DNA of 11,093 nucleotides from Hungatella sp. UBA3147. Lineage in GTDB: Bacteria; Bacillota; Clostridia; Lachnospirales; Lachnospiraceae. Positions 1-5,825 of this stretch are shown here, piece after piece. The DNA lies in NCBI GenBank assembly GCA_002365025.1, contig DEYX01000063.1, forward strand, positions 1-11,093, read 5' to 3'. The position numbers were made by a program, and so were the translations under genes. Within the stretch, counting starts at the first letter, position 1, and each line of letters begins with the position of its first letter. The notes below the pieces were generated by a model. It was not told the DNA's origin. It searched no databases and worked only from the letters and a program-made list of their open reading frames with translations.

Positions 1-114
1 AAACGCCTTCGGGACTCCGGTGTCTCAGCCGATGAATTCAACAGTATTCTGGAACAAAGGCGCAGTTCCTATTCATCAAAGCGGAAAAGACGGCGGGGAG
101 GCCGTTTCAAATGA
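1..114 (+). CDS. C-terminal fragment of an unidentified protein (5' end outside window)
   Basis: Frame 1 is open from the first base to a TGA at 112-114 and gives 37 residues. The end is strongly basic (KRKRRRGGRFK), which suggests contact with nucleic acid or membrane phosphate, but I recognise no family. Its stop codon overlaps the first possible start of the following kinase gene in an ATGA arrangement (111-114), and there is no room for a promoter between them. This suggests that it is the upstream gene of the same operon. Because only the tail is visible, the reading frame is supported by the overlap and by the lack of any alternative, not by homology. Confidence 0.5.
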   Translation, partial: KRLRDSGVSADEFNSILEQRRSSYSSKRKRRRGGRFK

Positions 115-1229
115 CCTTAGATAGCAAGGGGTTTTCCATGAGTAAACAGAAAAAATTATCCAAAAAAGATCTGCTTCGAAATTGTATAGTTACCTTTATT
201 TCCCTCCTGCTTGCCACCATCCTTTCCTACATGATGCATATACTGGGAGGATATACTAACAATGTGGGAATCATCTATATGATGGCAGTGGTCGTGATCT
301 CCCGTTATTCCAGCGGCTATATACCGGGAGTCATTGCCTCCTTTATTAGTGTGATCTGTGTAAACTATGTGTTTACTTACCCATTTATGGCGTTTAATTT
401 TATAATGGAAGGATATCCCGTTACCTTCCTTGCACTGCTGATCATTTCAACCATTACAAGCGCCACTACGACTAATTTAAAAGAACAAAGCCGTATTTTA
501 AACGAACGGGAAAAGTTATTAATGGAAGCAGAAAAAGAGGCCTTGAGAGCAAACCTTTTACGGGCTATTTCCCATGACCTTCGGACTCCTCTCACAGGAA
601 TCATCGGCGCCAGTAACACATACCTGGAAAATACAAACACTATGGCTGAGGCAGAAAAAACCAGCCTGGTCTCCAATATCCGGGAAGACGCCAACTGGCT
701 TTTAAATATGGTGGAAAATCTGCTCAGCGTAACCAGGATACGGGATACCGGAGCTCAGGTTTTAAAGCGGCCTGAGCCGTTAGAAGAGGTAGCTTCCGAA
801 GCTATTGAACGCTTTCACAAAAGACTTCCTAAATCCATTGTCCGTGTGAAAGTTCCTGATGAGTTCATCATGGTTCCCATGGATGCCACTTTGATTGAAC
901 AGGTTATCATAAATCTACTGGAAAATGCCGTCTATCACTCCAATTCAACGGATCCCATCAGCCTGTCGATCTTCGTACAGGATGGATATGCCTGGTTTCA
1001 GGTCCGGGATCAGGGCGTGGGAATTTCCCCGGAACGGCTGAAGACTTTATTTGACGGTTACACCTCATCGCCCAACAGCAGCTATGATTCCCATAAAGGA
1101 ATGGGAATCGGGCTTTCTATCTGCAAAGCCATTGTTACTGCCCACGACGGGAACATCACAGCCGCCAATGAAGAACATGGCGCAGTTTTTACATTTACAT
1201 TACCATTAGGGGAGAATGCTTATGAGTAA
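111..1229 (+). CDS. KdpD-type membrane sensor histidine kinase (short form)
   Basis: This is a membrane sensor kinase that should autophosphorylate on a histidine and pass the phosphate to the regulator encoded next. Residues about 25-120 are hydrophobic with three or four membrane segments and resemble the DUF4118 membrane region of KdpD. The H-box is RAISHDLRTPL (His155), the N-box is LLENAVYHSN (Asn272), G1 is DQGVG (Asp300) and G2 is GMGIGL (330-335), so all catalytic elements are intact. At 372 residues it lacks the roughly 400-residue cytoplasmic KdpD/USP N-terminus of E. coli KdpD. GGAGG at 97-101 lies 9 bases before the ATG at 111, which overlaps the previous stop as ATGA. A second plausible start is ATG 138 (AAGGGG, 6-base spacing, MSKQKK), which would give 363 residues. 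The kinase class is certain; potassium as the signal is inference from the KdpDE resemblance. Confidence 0.9.
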   Translation: MTLDSKGFSMSKQKKLSKKDLLRNCIVTFISLLLATILSYMMHILGGYTNNVGIIYMMAVVVISRYSSGYIPGVIASFISVICVNYVFTYPFMAFNFIMEGYPVTFLALLIISTITSATTTNLKEQSRILNEREKLLMEAEKEALRANLLRAISHDLRTPLTGIIGASNTYLENTNTMAEAEKTSLVSNIREDANWLLNMVENLLSVTRIRDTGAQVLKRPEPLEEVASEAIERFHKRLPKSIVRVKVPDEFIMVPMDATLIEQVIINLLENAVYHSNSTDPISLSIFVQDGYAWFQVRDQGVGISPERLKTLFDGYTSSPNSSYDSHKGMGIGLSICKAIVTAHDGNITAANEEHGAVFTFTLPLGENAYE

Positions 1230-1932
1230 GTTTACAATCGTCATGATTGAAGACGAAAAGAATATCTGCAATTTTATTGAAAGTGCATTGGAAAGACATG
1301 ATTATAAAGTAAATACCGCCTACAACGGGCGGGATGGGCTGGCTTTGATCAATTCCCTTTGCCCTGATGTGATCCTTCTGGATTTAGGGCTTCCGGACCT
1401 GGACGGAATCGATATCATTAAAAGCGTACGAAGCTGGACTTCGATTCCTATTATCGTCATCTCCGCCAGGACCCAGGAGCATGAAAAAGTGTCCGCTCTT
1501 GATTTCGGTGCCGATGATTATATAACAAAGCCCTTTGGAACCAGCGAACTTTTAGCCAGGATCCGCACAGCCCTTCGTCATGGAAGACCTACCGTCAGCA
1601 CCGTGGATGGTTCTGTCATTCCCACCCCATACAGCAGCGACGGCCTGTTCATTGATTTTGCCAAGCGGTTGGTCACACTGGACGGACACAAGATCCATTT
1701 GACTCAGATCGAATATAAGCTGGTTTCCCTTCTTGCGGAAAACTCCGGCAAAGTCCTGACTTATGACTACATTATTAGTCACATCTGGGGACCTTACGCA
1801 GACAGCAACAATCAGATCCTCCGCGTCAATATGGCGCATATCCGCAGAAAAATAGAAAATAATCCGGCGGAACCAAAATATATTTTTACGGAAATCGGGG
1901 TTGGATACCGAATGAAGGAAAGCGAAATTTAG
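1222..1932 (+). CDS. KdpE-type OmpR/PhoB-family response regulator
   Basis: This is a DNA-binding response regulator of 236 residues and the partner of the preceding kinase. The receiver domain (about 4-120) has the acidic pair in MIEDE (Glu10, Asp11), the phospho-acceptor Asp54 in ILLDLGLPD, Ser81 and Lys103 in ITKPF. The C-terminal winged helix (about 140-235) contains LTQIEYKLVSLLAENSGKVLT and ends IFTEIGVGYRM, very like E. coli KdpE. ATG 1222 is chosen because AGGGGAG at 1208-1214 lies 7 bases upstream; the in-frame ATG at 1216 would leave only one base after it. The start overlaps the kinase stop by 8 bases, so translation is probably coupled. The stop overlaps the convergent exonuclease gene by 4 bases. 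No kdpFABC, trk or ktr genes are visible, so the target regulon is not identified here. Confidence 0.92.
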   Translation: MSKFTIVMIEDEKNICNFIESALERHDYKVNTAYNGRDGLALINSLCPDVILLDLGLPDLDGIDIIKSVRSWTSIPIIVISARTQEHEKVSALDFGADDYITKPFGTSELLARIRTALRHGRPTVSTVDGSVIPTPYSSDGLFIDFAKRLVTLDGHKIHLTQIEYKLVSLLAENSGKVLTYDYIISHIWGPYADSNNQILRVNMAHIRRKIENNPAEPKYIFTEIGVGYRMKESEI

Positions 1933-2921
1933 GAAAGGGGGGAATCCCCCTTCTTTTTATTCTGCTTTCTGGTCTTCGTCTTTTGCACCCGTTTCTTTTT
2001 GGTTTCTTCCTTTTTTTCGTAAATCTCACGGACGTCTTCCTCACCTATCAGCCTCATGGTCTTAACCACGTAGATACGTCCGTCATCTCTCCGCCTCATG
2101 CGGATCTTGCCTTTTACATTTCCATGCTCAGGACATGAACCAAGAGCCGTGTAAAACTTCTGGTTCACGGAAAACCATCTGATCTTTTTCCGAAGCATCC
2201 GGTTGCACTTGCAGCAGATCAAATCGGTAACGGTTTTATCCTCAATGGCATCCTGCTTCGTCTCAAAGGGCCTTGAAATGTATTTGGAATACCCGGGAAA
2301 CACCAGATATACCTCTTCCTCTTTATTTTCCGGCAAGCGGTAATAATCCGTAGACAAAAATTCCCGGACCTTATCAAAATTCATTTGATTCATAACGCGC
2401 CCGGTATAATGGGCATCGTCAAGGGCCCGGTGAAAAGGCCGCTCTTCCATGATCTGAAGCTCTAACACTGCAATGTCAAGGGATTGCCTATCCTTACCGT
2501 CCCCATAAAGCAGGCTGTAGAGTTTCTGCACATCATAGTAGAGAAAGGGCTTGGGAAAGGGGTTTGGAATTCCATAAAAAGCAATGTTCCGCTGCAGCTC
2601 CGTTAAGTCCATGGAGCCCCAGGTACAAAACACGGCTTCCTCTCCGCACCACATGAGAAACTCCCTTACAGCTTCCTCAAAGTTACAGCCCTCTTCCATC
2701 AGAGTCTTTTGATCCATGTGGGTCACTTCTAATATCTTTTCATGAAGCTCAGGATAAATTCGAGGCCTTATAAGCCGCTTAAATTCCTCCACTTCCTCCA
2801 GGGCCTCATTAAGCTTTACTGCCCCGATCTCTATAATTTCAAAGGGAAGGTGCTCTACCGTCTCCTCCTTCCCTCCGGCGCTCTGGTTCCATTCCAGATC
2901 CAGTACAATATAATTCTTCAT
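1929..2921 (-). CDS. DEDDh-family 3'-5' exonuclease with Cys-rich segment and basic tail
   Basis: This is a predicted cytoplasmic 3'-5' exonuclease of 330 residues, in the RNase T/ERI1/KapD-like superfamily. The nuclease fold covers about residues 3-185. Visible catalytic residues are Asp8 and Glu10 in VLDLEWN, Asp105 in CTWGSMDLTEL, and His164 and Asp169 in HRALDDAHYTG, so the DEDDh set is complete. The C-terminal half is less typical: Cys236, Cys239, Cys263 and His266 could form a zinc-ribbon-like site, and the last 30 residues are mostly Lys/Arg/Gln/Thr. Both features suggest nucleic-acid binding. The gene starts 20 bases after the DUF3006 gene and is the last of a three-gene operon. The start at 2921 has only a weak purine-rich site (AAGAGAG). 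Whether RNA or DNA is the substrate cannot be told from the sequence. Confidence 0.88.
   Translation of the reverse strand: MKNYIVLDLEWNQSAGGKEETVEHLPFEIIEIGAVKLNEALEEVEEFKRLIRPRIYPELHEKILEVTHMDQKTLMEEGCNFEEAVREFLMWCGEEAVFCTWGSMDLTELQRNIAFYGIPNPFPKPFLYYDVQKLYSLLYGDGKDRQSLDIAVLELQIMEERPFHRALDDAHYTGRVMNQMNFDKVREFLSTDYYRLPENKEEEVYLVFPGYSKYISRPFETKQDAIEDKTVTDLICCKCNRMLRKKIRWFSVNQKFYTALGSCPEHGNVKGKIRMRRRDDGRIYVVKTMRLIGEEDVREIYEKKEETKKKRVQKTKTRKQNKKKGDSPLS
1935..1958 (+). terminator. Rho-independent terminator of the kinase/regulator operon
   Basis: AAGGGGG (1935-1941) pairs with CCCCCTT (1946-1952) around a GAAT loop. It is followed by C and five T (1954-1958). It starts three bases after the regulator stop and lies entirely inside the last codons of the convergent exonuclease gene. 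In the minus direction the same hairpin is followed by TCCTAAATTT, so it should terminate poorly in that direction. Confidence 0.7.
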
Positions 2922-2941
2922 AGTTTGCTCTCTTTAATCCT

Positions 2942-3154
2942 TTATTCTGTCAGCCCTCTCAGCTTTTCACGAATCCTCTGCCTGCGCCTCTCCGTCTCTT
3001 CTTTCTCAAGTGTCCACGTCCCTTCAGTCTCTGTAAGGATATCTCCCTCCCTTATACCTTCCGGCAGTTCAGAGGCTTTAACCTTTAACATATCTCCGTT
3101 CTCATCTTCACAGATAATTACCGTTTCCCCGATTCTGTCAATGGTATATTTCAT
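2942..3154 (-). CDS. DUF3006 family small protein
   Basis: A 70-residue acidic/basic soluble protein starting MKYTIDRIGETVIICED, with the DUF3006 pattern: a beta-rich N-terminal half (IDRIGETVIICEDENGD) and the conserved PEGIREGDIL segment. A highly charged helix (about 49-68) follows. The reading frame extends further upstream, to 3205, but the ATG at 3154 is preferred. It matches the family N-terminus, has purine-rich AAGGGAAAAGG just upstream, and lies 29 bases after the hydrolase stop instead of inside that gene. DUF3006 genes commonly sit beside ComEC-like hydrolase genes, as here. The molecular function is unknown; a role as a small accessory or regulator of the hydrolase is inference only. 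Confidence 0.82.
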   Translation of the reverse strand: MKYTIDRIGETVIICEDENGDMLKVKASELPEGIREGDILTETEGTWTLEKEETERRRQRIREKLRGLTE

Positions 3155-3183
3155 AACCTTTTCCCTTCCCTTTCTGTGCCAGG

Positions 3184-4275
3184 CTAAGGGTTGCAGCTTT
3201 GGCACGGCTCATATCCCATCTGTATCAAATTATCTCTGGAGCCATTATAGGTTTTCCGGTTCTCTTCCTTCATGGAAGCTGCAGACTTGCAGTCCGGCCG
3301 GTGAAATTTTTTGGTATTGGTATTTATTACATAATCCTGGTCTGCTTCCGTACTTTGTGTCCTGTTTCCATCGGTTCCTTCTGTGATACCGGGAAAGGTA
3401 ACTTTTGATCCGTCGCTCACTGCCACTATGGTTCCAAGCTGGTCTGTCCGCAAAACCTTAATATTCCGCTTTTTTAACATATCCATAATTTCCTTGTGAG
3501 GATGGCCGTAATCATTATTTTTACCGCAGGAAATCACTCCATATTCAGGATCAACCAGATCCATAAAGCCTTCCGATGATGAAGTGGTGCTTCCATGATG
3601 GGAAAGCTTCAATATATCTGCCTTTAAAGGAAAGCCGTTAGCCACCATATCCTTTTCTGCATCTTTTTCTGCATCTCCGCATAAGACAAAGCTGTTCTTT
3701 CCATAAACCAGGCGAAGGCCTATGGACCAGTTATTTAAATTATCTCCATAATCCCGGTCGGGAGCGATGATCTGGAAAGATGCATCTCCTAAGGAGTAGC
3801 TTTCCCCTGGTTTCGGAAGGGTTATTTTTAAATTTTTATCAGCAATGGCATCTAACAGGCGTTCATAAACCTTTGTGGTATGTTCTTTTTCCGGTAAAAA
3901 GACCTTTTGAACATCAAATTTCCGGATGATCGTCTCCAGCCCGCCGATATGATCTGAATGGGGATGGGTTCCGATTACGTAATCCAGCTTCTTCACTCCC
4001 TGTTTCTCCAGATAAGAAGCGACTGTCTCGTCCTGATCCCGTTCCCCTGCGTCTATCAGCATATAATGACCGTCTTTTTCTACTAAGGTGCTGTCTCCCT
4101 GGCCCACATCAATAAAATGAACCCTTAGATCTGTCCCTGCCTCATTTCCCATTTCTCTTTGGGTTAATGAGGAAGAGCTTGCAGTTGGGCTGCATCCTGC
4201 CATACAAAGGGCTAGGAGGATTGCCGCTGCTATCAATACCCGCTTATAAAATTTTTCTGTCTTTTTTACTGTCAT
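3184..4275 (-). CDS. Lipoprotein ComEC/Rec2-like metallo-beta-lactamase-fold hydrolase with C-terminal Cys/His module
   Basis: This is a surface-anchored predicted metal-dependent hydrolase of 363 residues. The N-terminus is a lipoprotein signal (KKTEKFYKR, a hydrophobic stretch, then MAGC with Cys28). Residues about 50-295 form the metallo-beta-lactamase domain of the kind found at the C-terminus of ComEC: FIDVGQGDS, THPHSDHIGG (His104, His106, Asp108, His109), the GDAEKD aspartate (Asp201), LSHHGS (His226/227) and GHPH (258-260). After a polar linker, residues 315-363 carry KKFHRPDC and GYEPCQSCNP (His325, Cys329, Cys358, Cys361). This short module resembles Ada/thermonuclease-type C-terminal zinc motifs. 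GGAGG lies 9 bases before the ATG. It is the first gene of the operon with DUF3006 and the exonuclease. It lacks the ComEC membrane channel. Nucleic-acid or nucleotide hydrolysis is plausible from the family, but the substrate is not shown. Confidence 0.88.
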   Translation of the reverse strand: MTVKKTEKFYKRVLIAAAILLALCMAGCSPTASSSSLTQREMGNEAGTDLRVHFIDVGQGDSTLVEKDGHYMLIDAGERDQDETVASYLEKQGVKKLDYVIGTHPHSDHIGGLETIIRKFDVQKVFLPEKEHTTKVYERLLDAIADKNLKITLPKPGESYSLGDASFQIIAPDRDYGDNLNNWSIGLRLVYGKNSFVLCGDAEKDAEKDMVANGFPLKADILKLSHHGSTTSSSEGFMDLVDPEYGVISCGKNNDYGHPHKEIMDMLKKRNIKVLRTDQLGTIVAVSDGSKVTFPGITEGTDGNRTQSTEADQDYVINTNTKKFHRPDCKSAASMKEENRKTYNGSRDNLIQMGYEPCQSCNP

Positions 4276-4297
4276 TTCTGTATGCCTCCGCCCTGTT

Positions 4298-4326
4298 ATT
4301 ATATGATAGAATCTTTAATCCTACAA
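4298..4326 (-). promoter_or_regulatory. Sigma-A-type promoter of the hydrolase/DUF3006/exonuclease operon
   Basis: Reading the minus strand, TTGTAG (4326-4321) and a perfect TATAAT (4303-4298) are separated by 17 bases. The -10 box lies 22 bases upstream of the hydrolase ATG, leaving a short leader containing GGCGGAGGC. The -35 matches consensus at four of six positions. No operator is evident. Confidence 0.65.
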
Positions 4327-4358
4327 GTATTTTTCAAATGGTCCGTCTCCAGGCGGTC

Positions 4359-4396
4359 AAAAAGGCGGACCGCAAAAGCAGCCCGCCAATTTTTTT
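4359..4396 (-). terminator. Terminator after the cell-wall-binding protein gene (possibly bidirectional)
   Basis: On the minus strand, GGCGGGCTGC pairs with GCGGTCCGCC over ten base pairs (two are G-T) around a TTTT loop (4387-4364). A T5 run at 4363-4359 follows. In the plus direction the stem is followed by AA and seven T (4390-4396), so it could stop transcription both ways. It starts about 13 bases after the TAG at 4400-4402 and separates this gene from the promoter of the next minus-strand operon. Confidence 0.8.
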
Positions 4397-4399
4397 ATT

Positions 4400-5353
4400 C
4401 TAAGGAAGTTTCGCTCCATCAGCTCCAACATTAGCCCCATCAGGCGTTATGGTGTTTGCCAGCATCTGCCCTCCTGTGAGATCGCAGTAATACTGTTTTC
4501 CGTTCCATGCAACCCAGCCTGTAGCCATATAGCCATTTTCATTGAAGAAATACCACTGTCCGTCGATGTTCTGCCAGGTGCCGACCGGATAACTTCCGTC
4601 GGGATTCGCATACCACCAGCCGGTTTCATCCTGTTTCCAGCCGCCGCTGCTTTGGGAGGATGTACGGATTAACTCTGCCGCCGCCCCATCAACATAATTG
4701 ACAGGAGACTCCACCCAATCACCTTTATTCTCGGTATTCTGTTTATTCACCGGACGCACCTTAAACGTGTAGCTTCCAGTTTTTCCCATTAAAAGCCCTA
4801 GATCCAGACTCGTTCCCACGGCGGTCTTTACCCCTCCCGTGTTCTTTCCGTCACGGAATACCTTTACTTCATAACTTCCCGCCCCGGCGGCAGGACTCCA
4901 CACAGCCATAGTTTTAGTCCCCCATGCTGCGCTTTCTATGGGCTGGGTAAACTCACCGACCTTGGGAAGATCTATGGTCACCGTCAGGGTCTGGCTGAAA
5001 TCTTCCCTCGCCTGCTTTATGTAGGTTCCTCCATCAATTGTGAAGCCGGATTCTGCTACGGAAAAATAATAGCCATCCTGCGCGTACAGCTTTACTTCCA
5101 GCCTTGGTATTTCCTGCTCAGACCACTGAAATCCGCTGTTAGTAAATTCGCATTCTCCCACATCAATCTTACTGTTTTTTGTCGTTATCTCTGCCTGTTG
5201 TTCAAATACAGAGCCTCCCGGCACAATATCCGCTGTCACGGTTAAGTTTACTGTTGTGATTTTCTTTCTGGTTGCTGCCATGGAAGTCATGCAGCTAAGC
5301 CCTGTTGCCATTGACACAGCAAGCACCAGAGACAAAATTTTCTTACCATTCAT
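4400..5353 (-). CDS. Secreted protein with C-terminal choline-binding-type cell-wall repeats
   Basis: A 317-residue exported protein. Residues 1-27 are a signal peptide (NGKKI, hydrophobic core, likely cleavage after MTSMA). Residues about 30-135 are beta-rich and unrecognised. About 136-222 look like a fibronectin-III-type fold (WSPAAGAGSYEVKVFRDGK, GSYTFKVRPVN). About 239-300 hold two aromatic/glycine cell-wall-binding repeats: GWWYANPDGSYPVGTWQNI, then QWYFFNENGYMATGW. Such repeats bind choline or other teichoic-acid decorations, so the protein is probably held non-covalently on the envelope. No catalytic domain is visible; it may be structural or adhesive. ATG 5353 is preferred over the in-frame TTG at 5359 because GGGGA sits 6 bases before the ATG but directly against the TTG. 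It has its own promoter and terminator, so it is probably monocistronic. Confidence 0.85.
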   Translation of the reverse strand: MNGKKILSLVLAVSMATGLSCMTSMAATRKKITTVNLTVTADIVPGGSVFEQQAEITTKNSKIDVGECEFTNSGFQWSEQEIPRLEVKLYAQDGYYFSVAESGFTIDGGTYIKQAREDFSQTLTVTIDLPKVGEFTQPIESAAWGTKTMAVWSPAAGAGSYEVKVFRDGKNTGGVKTAVGTSLDLGLLMGKTGSYTFKVRPVNKQNTENKGDWVESPVNYVDGAAAELIRTSSQSSGGWKQDETGWWYANPDGSYPVGTWQNIDGQWYFFNENGYMATGWVAWNGKQYYCDLTGGQMLANTITPDGANVGADGAKLP

Positions 5354-5375
5354 AAACAATCCCCATCTTTCTATA

Positions 5376-5582
5376 TCATTTCTGTTTGCGGTACAATAGA
5401 CTTATTATACCCCATCCTAAGGCGTTTGTGAATAGCCATTCGGCTTTCGTAAGGTTTTGCGGCCGTTCCCGACGGCAGAAGTGCGGATCAGCAGCTGGAT
5501 AACCCACCCAATTTTTGAAAAAGCAAGTCAGCCAAAAGTCCCAATTGTGTACTAAGTATATTTTTATACCTTTATCGTTCAA
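5376..5582. other. Structured intergenic element, possible dispersed repeat; no convincing gene
   Basis: Between the two divergent transcription units lies a patch richer in G+C than the A+T-rich sequence to its right. It contains AGCC/GGCT (5434-5445, 4-base loop) and GCCGT/ACGGC (5462-5476, 5-base loop). The minus strand is open for 68 codons from a TTG at 5582 to a TGA at 5376, but I see no ribosome site. The frame also runs through the promoter at 5404-5432, so I do not call a gene. It may be an upstream control region, a small structured RNA or one copy of an interspersed repeat. Only a comparison with the rest of the genome could tell. Confidence 0.35.
5404..5432 (-). promoter_or_regulatory. 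Sigma-A-type promoter of the cell-wall-binding protein gene
   Basis: On the minus strand, TTCACA (5432-5427, five of six consensus bases) and a perfect TATAAT (5409-5404) are separated by 17 bases. The predicted start falls near 5397, giving a leader of roughly 45 bases before ATG 5353. This is the best promoter in the window by consensus. It lies at one end of a structured intergenic element (5434-5476). Confidence 0.72.
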
Positions 5583-5701
5583 TCTTTTATTAAATTTAAT
5601 TCATATTTTCACTTGATCGTTAATAATATATCAAAATATTGCTAATTTTATGGTTAATTAAGACAAATATATGTTGCACTATAACAATTAATATGATAAA
5701 C
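5583..5701. other. A+T-rich upstream region of the ABC importer operon, no gene
   Basis: This stretch is dominated by A and T, with runs such as TTAATTAA (5654-5661) and a loose inverted pair TTGAT/ATCAA within 5612-5636. It has no coding signal. It probably acts as promoter and upstream-element sequence for the plus-strand ABC operon. I see no clear catabolite-repression (cre) site or Pho box. Confidence 0.5.
5658..5685 (+). promoter_or_regulatory. Candidate promoter of the ugp-type ABC operon
   Basis: TTAAGA (5658-5663, four of six) and TATAAC (5680-5685, five of six) are 16 bases apart. Transcription would start near 5692, so the whole structured leader (5702-5802) would be transcribed. 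A competing pair, TTGCAC (5674-5679) with TAAACT (5697-5702) and a 17-base spacer, would start inside the first leader stem. The choice is uncertain because the region is so A+T-rich. Confidence 0.4.
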
Positions 5702-5802
5702 TAACGTCAATGAAACATTTGCTAGAGAGCAAGAGAAATCAGACGTTACATTTCCGCCATTATCTCTAAGGCGAAATGTAATGCTGGTTCTTTTTTCTTT
5801 TT
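5702..5802 (+). promoter_or_regulatory. Structured 5' leader with two mutually exclusive stem-loops (candidate attenuator or riboregulator)
   Basis: TAACGTC (5702-5708) can pair with GACGTTA (5742-5748), enclosing an inner hairpin TTTGCT/AGCAAG (5718-5733, AGAG loop). A second, stronger stem uses 5744-5758 against 5770-5783: TTACATTTC-CGCC with GGCGAAATGTAA, one bulged C, and two more pairs at the base. Both stems need 5744-5748, so they cannot form together. A tract of twelve bases that are all T except one C (5791-5802) starts 7 bases after the second stem. The ribosome site AAAAGGAGG follows at 5806-5814. This is the layout of an antiterminator/terminator switch, but the gap before the T tract is longer than usual. 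It matches no riboswitch class I know. Confidence 0.45.
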
Positions 5803-5825
5803 AGGAAAAGGAGGATAATTTTTTC

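Noticed and set aside
3155..3205. N-terminal extension of the DUF3006 protein
   Set aside because: It overlaps the hydrolase gene and does not resemble the family N-terminus. The ATG at 3154 fits both the family and the operon spacing.
2742..3386. Long plus-strand open frame opposite the exonuclease and DUF3006 genes
   Set aside because: It is antisense to better-supported genes, has low-complexity Ser/Leu/Pro-rich composition, and spans an intergenic gap. It is a shadow frame.
5376..5582. 68-codon minus-strand open frame between the cell-wall-binding protein and ugpA
   Set aside because: It begins at TTG without a visible ribosome site, and its 3' part contains the -35 and -10 boxes of the next gene. 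I treat it as an intergenic element, not a gene.
5746..5802. Simple terminator of an upstream plus-strand gene
   Set aside because: No plus-strand gene lies upstream, and 7 bases separate the stem from the T tract. I prefer a leader element of the ABC operon.
5700..5825. T-box, c-di-GMP or LicT/SacY-type RNA element before ugpA
   Set aside because: I found no T-box specifier or TGGNACC-type motif, no GEMM core, and no RAT-like sequence. Only the alternative stems are supported.
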